A DNA stretch of 7,164 nucleotides from Desulfovibrio sp. (GTDB lineage: Bacteria > Desulfobacterota > Desulfovibrionia > Desulfovibrionales > Desulfovibrionaceae): positions 1 through 7,164 of the forward strand of contig JALHHV010000074.1 of assembly GCA_022837365.1 (NCBI GenBank), given 5' to 3'. Numbering within the stretch: the first letter of the stretch is position 1; each line of letters opens with the position of its first letter. Of this stretch, positions 1 through 4,915 are shown in pieces. The translations under genes and the position numbers were made by a program. A model generated the notes under the pieces. It saw nothing but the letters and a program-made list of their open reading frames with translations. It was not told where the DNA came from and made no database searches.

Positions 1-8
1 AGATTGTC

Positions 9-28
9 GGCGGGATCGCCCGTTTTTT
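9..28 (+). terminator. Possible short intrinsic terminator for a gene left of the window
   Basis: A 4-bp GC stem (CGGG at 11-14, loop ATCG, CCCG at 19-22), extendable by two G-U pairs, is followed at once by six T residues (23-28). The T-run follows the stem only when read on the plus strand, so it would stop rightward transcription entering from beyond the left edge. The stem is short for an intrinsic terminator, so the call is tentative. Confidence 0.35.
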
Positions 29-110
29 GGCGCAAAGAGGGCGCGCGCCAACCGGCCCGCGTTTCGACGTGGGAGGCCGGGTGCCGACCGGATTCGCGCG
101 CGCCCGTCAT

Positions 111-144
111 GCGGGGCCGCTTCAGACGGCCCCGCCCGCTTTTT
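111..144 (+). terminator. GC-rich stem-loop with T-run, terminator-like on the plus strand
   Basis: GCGGGGCCG (111-119) pairs perfectly with CGGCCCCGC (127-135) across a 7-base loop. TTTTT follows at 140-144 on the plus strand, four bases after the stem. It would stop rightward transcription before it ran antisense into the operon. Read on the minus strand it lies 12 bases past the binding-protein stop codon with a run of A before it and no T-run after it. For the operon it is therefore more likely a 3'-end-protecting hairpin, or a weak terminator. Confidence 0.45.
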
Positions 145-147
145 GTG

Positions 148-1164
148 TTATGGTGCCTCGGCCTTGACGGCTTCCAGGAATTCGGGATGCAGGAACTTCT
201 CGGCCATTTCCAGCGTCACCGGGTTCTTGATGCGGCCCTGATCCTGCAGGAACTTGGCGACGGCCACGATGTCCCTGGCCGTGCTGCCCTTTTTCGCCGA
301 GGTGCCCAGGTAGGCGTCGCTCAACTGTTCGTCGAGCTTGACGAGCACGGTGCCGCGCATCATGCGCCTGGCGTCGTCCACCGAAATGCCGCCCAGTTCC
401 TCGGTAATGATCTCCGCCGACTTTTCGGGATTGGCTTCCCAGTACTCCATGGCCGCCAGTTCGCTCTTGATGAACTTCTTGACCAGTTCCGGGTACTTCT
501 TGGCGAATTCCGGCTGCACGGAGATGAGGTCCCAGGTCAGGTAGCCCTGCCGGGCCATGTCCGCGCTGGTAAGCAGGACCTTGCCGCCGTTGGCCACCAC
601 GTGGCCCAGGGAGGGCTCCCAGATGTAGGCGGCGTCGATGTCGCCCCGGATGAAGGGGGCCAGGGCTTCGCCCGGGGCCATGTCCATGAGCTTGACCTTG
701 CCGATGTCCACGCCCGCGTCGATCATGGCCTGCATGATGAGGTAATGGGTGGTGGACCCGAAGGGAGCCACAACGGTCTTGCCTTCCAGGTCCTTGAGGC
801 TGTTGATGTTGCCGCGTACCACCAGGGCCTCCACGGCCCCGAGCACGTTGGCGTTCAGGATGCCCCAGTAGGTAAGGTTGCCGGAAATGCCGATGGCCAC
901 CGGCGGCAGGCCCACGTTGCCGAAGTCCAGGCTGCCCGACGCCATGGCCGTGTTGACGTCGCGGCCGGAATTGAAGCGGTACCACTCGATTTCGACGCCC
1001 ATTTCCTTTTCGTGCAGCTTGAGATTCTTGGCTATGAGTTGGGCGTTCACCAGGGAAAGATAGCCGATGCGCACCTTCCTGGGTTTTTCCGCCGCAAGGG
1101 CGTACGCGGGGCCGATGATCAGGGCAACTGCCAGCAACGCACATATGAGACTGATCTTGCGCAT
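148..1164 (-). CDS. TauA/SsuA-type periplasmic substrate-binding protein of an ABC importer
   Basis: A 338-residue extracytoplasmic solute-binding protein that would capture a sulfonate-type compound and deliver it to the permease encoded just upstream. Residues 1-25 form a Sec signal peptide: basic start MRK, a hydrophobic core, and a likely signal-peptidase I cut after ALAA. The body resembles TauA: FNSGRDV near 64-70, EALVVR at 112-117, APFGSTTHY at 133-141 and GDIDAAYIWEPSLG at 174-187. The last two are typical ligand-pocket and hinge segments of the taurine/sulfonate/nitrate binding family. The length is normal. The ATG at 1164 is preceded by AAGGAGAA at good spacing. It is the last gene of the operon, 63 bases after the permease stop. 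The family assignment is firm. Taurine as ligand is likely but unproven, since close relatives bind other sulfonates, sulfate esters, nitrate or aromatic acids. Confidence 0.9.
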   Translation of the reverse strand: MRKISLICALLAVALIIGPAYALAAEKPRKVRIGYLSLVNAQLIAKNLKLHEKEMGVEIEWYRFNSGRDVNTAMASGSLDFGNVGLPPVAIGISGNLTYWGILNANVLGAVEALVVRGNINSLKDLEGKTVVAPFGSTTHYLIMQAMIDAGVDIGKVKLMDMAPGEALAPFIRGDIDAAYIWEPSLGHVVANGGKVLLTSADMARQGYLTWDLISVQPEFAKKYPELVKKFIKSELAAMEYWEANPEKSAEIITEELGGISVDDARRMMRGTVLVKLDEQLSDAYLGTSAKKGSTARDIVAVAKFLQDQGRIKNPVTLEMAEKFLHPEFLEAVKAEAP

Positions 1165-1227
1165 GGTATTCTCCTTTCCGCAAATCCGGTTCAGGCGGGA
1201 CGTTGCGATGTCACTCCATGTGCCGCG

Positions 1228-2082
1228 TCAATTGTACTTCCACTTCAGCAGCCGCCTGGCGGCGATCCTGAGGCAGGCGTCAAGGCCGATGCCGGTGGCT
1301 CCCATGGTGATGATGCCGACGAAGATGATGTCCGAGCGCATGAACTTGCTGGCGTCCCAGACCATCCAGCCTATGCCCTCGGTGGCCGCCACGATCTCGG
1401 CCGCCACCAGCACGGTGTAGGTGAAGCCGAGGCTGATGCGCATGGAGGTGATGATGGCCGGAGTGGTGGCCGGAAGAATGATCCTGTAGAAGACCTGGCG
1501 CGAATTGGCGCCAAGGGAGCGCGCCGCCTGGATGACCGACGGGCTGATCTCCCGGACGCCTTCCACGGCGCCGATGGTCAGCGGGGGAATGGCCGCGAGG
1601 AACAGCAGCAGGACCTTGGAAAGTTCGCCGATGCCGAACCACAGGACCAGCAGCGTGTAGTAGGCCAGCGGCGGGAGAGGCCGGTAGAATTCGATCAGAT
1701 AGTCGAACACGGCCCGCACCTTGGAACTCAGGCCCATGGCCAGGCCCAGGGGAACGGCGAGGAAGCAGGCCACCACCCAGCCCAGCAGCACGCGGCCCAG
1801 GCTCACCAGGCAGTGGTACGCGAGCCCCTTGCCGTGATAGCCGGTGAAAATGGTTTCGTTGAAGCCCATCAGGACGTCATGGGGCGAGGGGATGAATATC
1901 TTGGGCACGACCTGTCTGCGCGTCACCTCGAACCAGACCAGGAATATGATGGCCAGGGTGGTGCAGGTGATCAGACTTTCAACCTTGGGCCGGTATCTGG
2001 AGAAAAACGCCTTGGGCTTTCCGGCGGAACCGGAGGGGGCCGTGCCCGGGGCGTGAGCCGGTTGTGCTGTGGTCTGGGTCAT
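1228..2082 (-). CDS. TauC/SsuC-type ABC transporter permease
   Basis: A 284-residue inner-membrane permease that would form the translocation path for the compound held by the binding protein. After a soluble N-terminus rich in Ala, Pro, Thr and Ser (about 1-34) there are roughly six hydrophobic segments, near 35-52, 93-118, 135-150, 155-172, 219-234 and 252-272. The family's PLPPLAYYTLLVLWFGIGE block is at 135-153. The cytoplasmic coupling (EAA) loop with ARSLGA...ILP is at about 173-205 and docks onto the ATPases. Length and motifs are normal for the family. The ATG at 2082 has GAGGTGG a few bases upstream. It is the only permease in the operon although two different ATPases are present. 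A permease homodimer serving an ATPase heterodimer, as in the cyanobacterial NrtBCD nitrate importer, would explain this. Confidence 0.9.
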   Translation of the reverse strand: MTQTTAQPAHAPGTAPSGSAGKPKAFFSRYRPKVESLITCTTLAIIFLVWFEVTRRQVVPKIFIPSPHDVLMGFNETIFTGYHGKGLAYHCLVSLGRVLLGWVVACFLAVPLGLAMGLSSKVRAVFDYLIEFYRPLPPLAYYTLLVLWFGIGELSKVLLLFLAAIPPLTIGAVEGVREISPSVIQAARSLGANSRQVFYRIILPATTPAIITSMRISLGFTYTVLVAAEIVAATEGIGWMVWDASKFMRSDIIFVGIITMGATGIGLDACLRIAARRLLKWKYN

Positions 2083-2142
2083 GGGCCACCTCGTTGTCGC
2101 AGCCGGTCAGGACGCGGCGGTACAGGGCCGCTCTGCCGGGGC

Positions 2143-2928
2143 TTACGTTCTGGTTGACGGTATGTGCTCGAACGCCTTGAGCGCCTCACTTTCCATGATG
2201 GCGAACGCCTCGGTCTGGATGTTCGCGAACTCCTGCGAAGCCTGATGCTCCAGAAGGCGCGGACGCTCGATGGCGACCGGCATCCGCTTCTTGATGGTCG
2301 CGGGCATGGTGGAGAGCAGGTACACGGTGTCGCTCATGAACACGGCCTCGTCCAATTCCGAGGTGATGAGCAGCATGGTGATGCCCGTGCTTTCGAACAC
2401 GCGCAGAAAATACTCCTGCATCATCGCCCTGGTCATGGCGTCGAGGCCGCGAAACGGTTCGTCCATGAGCAGTATCCGCGGGTCGTTGATCAGGGCGCGG
2501 ATAAGCTCCGCCCTGCGCTGCATGCCGCCCGAGAGCTGCCCCGGATACTTGCCCTCGAAGCCTTCCAGCCCGGTCAGGGCAATGAGTTCCCGCGCCTTTT
2601 TCGCCGCGGCCTTCATGTCCTTGCCCTGGATTTTCGGCCCGAAGAGAGTGTTTTCCCAAAGGGTCATCCATTGGAAGAGCGTGTTTTCCTGGAACACGGC
2701 AAGCCGGTCGGGGCTGGGGCCGGTGACGGGCCTGCCCATGAAGGTGCAACTGCCGCTGTCCGGCATGATGTAGCCCGCGAGGATGGACATGATGGTGGTC
2801 TTGCCGCATCCGGAAGGGCCGCAGATGCACGAAAAGGATCCTTCTTCTATGGTGAGCGAGATGTTGTCGAGAATCTGCTTGTTCCCGAAGGAGACGCAGA
2901 CGTTTTCCATCCGCATTGCGTCAGCCAT
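2143..2928 (-). CDS. ABC transporter ATPase, TauB/SsuB/NrtD family, lacking the switch histidine
   Basis: A 261-residue nucleotide-binding subunit powering import. Visible motifs: Walker A GPSGCGKTT (37-45, Lys43), Q-loop Gln80, canonical signature LSGGM (132-136), Walker B ILLMDEP (152-158) with catalytic Glu157, and D-loop Asp163. The H-loop reads ITSELDEA, so Ser190 (codon TCG) stands where nearly all ABC ATPases have histidine. That residue positions the gamma-phosphate, so the ATP site built from this subunit's Walker motifs is probably weak or inactive. Its intact signature would serve the partner ATPase. The ATG at 2928 has GGAGA upstream. The gene starts 30 bases after the other ATPase's stop and ends 60 bases before the permease start. 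The family is certain, and the functional effect of Ser190 is inferred. Confidence 0.92.
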   Translation of the reverse strand: MADAMRMENVCVSFGNKQILDNISLTIEEGSFSCICGPSGCGKTTIMSILAGYIMPDSGSCTFMGRPVTGPSPDRLAVFQENTLFQWMTLWENTLFGPKIQGKDMKAAAKKARELIALTGLEGFEGKYPGQLSGGMQRRAELIRALINDPRILLMDEPFRGLDAMTRAMMQEYFLRVFESTGITMLLITSELDEAVFMSDTVYLLSTMPATIKKRMPVAIERPRLLEHQASQEFANIQTEAFAIMESEALKAFEHIPSTRT

Positions 2929-2957
2929 GGTCTGTCTCCGGTGTGTTGCGTGACCGG

Positions 2958-3785
2958 CTACGCGCCTTCGCGCTCACCGCGTTCAAAGGATTTCTTCGCC
3001 TCTTCGTGCACGGCTTCCAGGGTCGCCCGTTTGTATTCCAGGAATTCGGGCGTCTTCTTGATGGTGAAGTCGCGCGGCCGGGGCAGGTCCACATTGATCC
3101 AGGTCTTGAACTTGCCCGGCCGCGTGGTCATGATGCCCACCCGGTCCGACAGGTAGATGGCCTCGTCCAGGTCGTGGGTGATGAACATGACCGTCTTGTG
3201 CACCCGGTCGAAGACGTCGAGCAGGAACTTGTGCATGACGGCCTTGGTGATGGCGTCCATGGCCCGGTACGGTTCGTCCAGAAGCAGGGTCTTGGGTTCG
3301 TTGATCAGGGCCCGCAGGATTTCCACCCGCCGCTTCATGCCGGAAGAAATGCGGATGGGATATTCGTTCTCGTACCCGGCAAGCCCCGCGCCCCGGATGA
3401 GGTCCAGCGCCTTGGCCCTGGCGTCCCGCGCCGTCATGGCTCCGGTGCTCACCGGGCCGAAGACGATGTTTTCCAGCACCGTCATCCAGTCGAAGAGCGC
3501 CCCGGCCTGAAACACCACCACCCTGTCCGGCCCCGGCACGGGCACCTTGCCGGGAGCGGCGATGACCTTGCCGTCCATCAGGATTTCTCCCGCCGTGGTG
3601 TCCTCGAAACCGGCGGTCATGTTCAGGAGGGTGGTCTTGCCGCAGCCCGAAGGGCCGACAATGGCCACGAACTCGCCGGCCTTGATCTCGAAGCTGCAAT
3701 CGTCCACCGCGCAGACGTTGGCCCCGCCGGGATCGTAGATCTTTACGGCGTTGACGACCTGGAGATGGCCTTCCTGGGTTTGCAT
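2958..3785 (-). CDS. ABC transporter ATPase, TauB/SsuB/NrtD family, with degenerate signature motif
   Basis: A 275-residue nucleotide-binding subunit. Visible motifs: Walker A GPSGCGKTT (44-52, Lys50), Q-loop Gln93, signature ISSGM (146-150), Walker B LLLDEP with Glu171, D-loop Asp177, and a normal H-loop THDLDEA with His204. The signature departs from LSGGQ/M at its first glycine, which is serine here (Ser148). That position contacts the gamma-phosphate of the ATP held by the opposite subunit. It follows the sulfotransferase-like gene after a 108-base gap containing a strong stem-loop. The ATG at 3785 has AAGGGGAA about eight bases upstream. The charged C-terminal tail (about 245-275) is somewhat longer than in the other ATPase. 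It is likely to pair with the next ATPase and dock on the single permease. Confidence 0.92.
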   Translation of the reverse strand: MQTQEGHLQVVNAVKIYDPGGANVCAVDDCSFEIKAGEFVAIVGPSGCGKTTLLNMTAGFEDTTAGEILMDGKVIAAPGKVPVPGPDRVVVFQAGALFDWMTVLENIVFGPVSTGAMTARDARAKALDLIRGAGLAGYENEYPIRISSGMKRRVEILRALINEPKTLLLDEPYRAMDAITKAVMHKFLLDVFDRVHKTVMFITHDLDEAIYLSDRVGIMTTRPGKFKTWINVDLPRPRDFTIKKTPEFLEYKRATLEAVHEEAKKSFERGEREGA

Positions 3786-3803
3786 GCGATGTTCCCCTTC
3801 AAT

Positions 3804-3845
3804 TCCCCGCGCGTCCGCCGTGTGGCGCGGCAGAGCGCGCGGGGA
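3804..3845 (-). other. Strong intercistronic stem-loop between the sulfotransferase-like and transporter genes
   Basis: TCCCCGCGCG (3804-3813) pairs perfectly with CGCGCGGGGA (3836-3845). A small inner hairpin, CGCC-GTGT-GGCG, sits at 3816-3827. It occupies most of the middle of the 108-base gap, ending about 18 bases before the start codon of the next gene. No T-run follows on the minus strand, so a simple terminator is unlikely. An mRNA processing or stability element that sets different levels for the first gene and the transporter genes fits better. Confidence 0.55.
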
Positions 3846-3893
3846 GCCCGTATTCTTCTGAATGACTGCCTGGGTCGGCCTTGAACCCGTTCC

Positions 3894-4688
3894 CTACTTG
3901 AGCTTCTTCGGCTTGAGCCGGTAGGGATACAGTTCTTCGTAGTAGGGCAGGCAGTGCTCGTAGAGCATCTTGAGCATGGGCAGGTCTTCGAAGAGGGCGT
4001 TCACCACCTTTTCGTCGTACATGAACGCCTCGACATTCTTCTGCACGCCCGTGCTCTGGCTTACGTCGCCGTAGAAGCCTTCGCAGTGGTTGTACTCGGG
4101 CCGCCATTCCGGCGCCCACTTCATGCTTTCGGGCTTGTAGTCCACGCCGATGGCGTCGCACCAGGCGGCCATGATGCCTTCGGGATCGTTCTGGAAGTCG
4201 TCGCCGTCGATGACCAGGGGGGTCTTGCCGCCGTCAAGGGCGTGCAGGCCGAGCTCGGTCAGGCGGTGGAACATCCTGGACGAGGCCACCGGGCCGATGT
4301 CCTCGATGCGCAGCGCCCGCTGGGAGCCGATGACCTTCCAGAAGGACAGGATCACGTACTTGGGGTTGCGGATCTGGAACGTGTGCGTGACGCGGTGCAT
4401 GAACTCGTCGTCGTTGATGTAATGATCGATGGCGTGGTAGGTGCACTCTTTCACGAACGTCGGCTTGGTTTCCGCGATCTGGTAGACCTTCGCCTTGATG
4501 CCCTCGTAGTCCACGGGCCAGCCCGCGTAGTCCTGGTGGGACTGGACGCCCTTTTCGTTGCGCTCTCTCCAGTAAAGAGGAAGCGTGGGCTCGAAGATGG
4601 TGTTGAAGTCTCCCCTGTTGGTGAGCGCTCGCATAAACACCGTGGTCAGGGAACGCGGGTACATCCAGTTATAGATTATCCTGTGCAT
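3894..4688 (-). CDS. Sulfotransferase-like P-loop protein (PAPS/PAP-binding fold)
   Basis: A 264-residue cytosolic protein with no signal peptide or membrane segment. Near the N-terminus, YPRSLTT (10-16) matches the 5'-phosphosulfate-binding loop of PAPS sulfotransferases, and a downstream FEP (32-34) is typical of this bacterial subgroup. FQIRNPKYVILSF (104-116), with Arg107 and Ser115, matches the 3'-phosphate-binding motif. FVKECTYH (78-85) resembles the conserved VKD segment of the same group. The C-terminal part, DPEGIMAAWCDAIGV (168-182), also matches the family. I chose the ATG at 4688 because AGGAGA lies five bases upstream. An earlier TTG at 4715 in the same frame has no such site and falls inside a promoter-like element. 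It is the first gene behind the sigma-54 promoter. The acceptor is unknown, and true sulfotransferase activity is inferred only. Confidence 0.75.
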   Translation of the reverse strand: MHRIIYNWMYPRSLTTVFMRALTNRGDFNTIFEPTLPLYWRERNEKGVQSHQDYAGWPVDYEGIKAKVYQIAETKPTFVKECTYHAIDHYINDDEFMHRVTHTFQIRNPKYVILSFWKVIGSQRALRIEDIGPVASSRMFHRLTELGLHALDGGKTPLVIDGDDFQNDPEGIMAAWCDAIGVDYKPESMKWAPEWRPEYNHCEGFYGDVSQSTGVQKNVEAFMYDEKVVNALFEDLPMLKMLYEHCLPYYEELYPYRLKPKKLK

Positions 4689-4693
4689 ACTGC

Positions 4694-4699
4694 TCTCCT
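4694..4699 (-). promoter_or_regulatory. Ribosome binding site that fixes the sulfotransferase-like gene start
   Basis: AGGAGA on the minus strand, five bases before the ATG at 4688. It favours this start over the in-frame TTG at 4715, which has no comparable site. Confidence 0.75.
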
Positions 4700-4710
4700 G
4701 TGAAGGTTGT

Positions 4711-4727
4711 TGCAAAATGACGTGCCA
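4711..4727 (-). promoter_or_regulatory. Second sigma-54-like site with an 11-base spacer
   Basis: On the minus strand TGGCACG is followed by TTTTGCA. Both halves match the -24 and -12 elements almost perfectly, but GG and GC are 11 bases apart instead of the usual 10. Known sigma-54 promoters are strict about this spacing, so this may be a dead, weak or binding-only site. If active, the message would begin near 4700, right at the ribosome binding site. Confidence 0.4.
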
Positions 4728-4755
4728 AACCTTTCCGATGCGTTACCGGAGGGAG

Positions 4756-4771
4756 AGCAAGGCGTATGCCA
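4756..4771 (-). promoter_or_regulatory. Sigma-54 (-24/-12) promoter of the sulfotransferase-transporter operon
   Basis: On the minus strand TGGCATA-CGCC-TTGCT matches the consensus TGGCAYR-N4-TTGCW at every defined position, with GG and GC exactly 10 bases apart. The predicted start is near 4745, giving a leader of about 57 bases before the ATG at 4688. The two palindromes upstream would be centred at about -130 and -163, the usual range for enhancer sites. A sigma-54 activator gene lies immediately upstream, which strengthens the call. Confidence 0.8.
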
Positions 4772-4806
4772 AGGAGGCAAAGGACTGGAGCGAGCTTTTT
4801 CCCTTG

Positions 4807-4819
4807 AATTTACGGGTTG
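4807..4819 (+). promoter_or_regulatory. Possible IHF-type bending site between enhancer and promoter
   Basis: AATTTACGGGTTG fits the IHF consensus WATCARNNNNTTR with two mismatches. It lies in the most AT-rich part of the region, about midway between the palindromes and the sigma-54 promoter, where a DNA bend is usually needed. The match is weak and the position is the main argument. Confidence 0.25.
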
Positions 4820-4841
4820 TTGTCACGGCGGAAAACCGCAT

Positions 4842-4857
4842 TGGCAAACCTGTTGCG
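4842..4857 (+). promoter_or_regulatory. Sigma-54-like promoter pointing back into the regulator gene
   Basis: On the plus strand TGGCAAA-CCTG-TTGCG keeps GG and GC 10 bases apart and differs from the consensus at two minor positions. A start would fall near 4868, the first base of the first palindrome, and the transcript would run antisense to the 3' end of the regulator gene. There is no plus-strand gene for it to serve, so it is either an antisense promoter or chance. Confidence 0.35.
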
Positions 4858-4866
4858 CGCCACGCC

Positions 4867-4915
4867 CTGTAGCATGCTACACCTTTGCCTGCCACAGAGG
4901 CGTAGCATGCTACAG
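4867..4915. promoter_or_regulatory. Paired 12-14 bp palindromes, probable enhancer sites of the sigma-54 activator
   Basis: TGTAGCATGCTACA (4868-4881) is a perfect palindrome, and GTAGCATGCTAC recurs at 4902-4913. Their centres are 33 bp apart, close to three helical turns, so two dimers would sit on the same face of the DNA. They lie directly behind the Fis-HTH activator gene and upstream of the sigma-54 promoter, as expected for upstream activating sequences. The second copy overlaps the activator's own TAG stop (4910-4912). The two copies also form a 14-bp inverted repeat (4867-4880 with 4902-4915) whose inner bases pair further (4882-4887 with 4895-4900), so a long stem-loop is possible. 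No T-run follows on either strand, so it is not an ordinary terminator. Confidence 0.75.

Noticed and set aside
27..51. Inverted repeat TTGGCGC / GCGCCAA as a terminator
   Set aside because: The T-run precedes the stem on the plus strand and an A-run follows it on the minus strand, so neither direction fits an intrinsic terminator.
1..147. C-terminal end of a plus-strand gene entering from the left
   Set aside because: All three frames stay open past the hairpins, and none shows recognisable protein sequence ending before them.
4..2157. 717-codon open frame on the plus strand, antisense to the binding protein and permease
   Set aside because: Its sequence is rich in His, Gly, Arg and Asp with no recognisable domain, as expected from the complement of GC-rich genes. 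Both minus-strand genes beneath it have clear family motifs and ribosome binding sites.
4689..4715. Longer form of the sulfotransferase-like protein from a TTG at 4715
   Set aside because: The extra nine residues have no ribosome binding site before them and overlap a -12-like element. The ATG at 4688 has AGGAGA at ideal spacing and starts right before the conserved fold.
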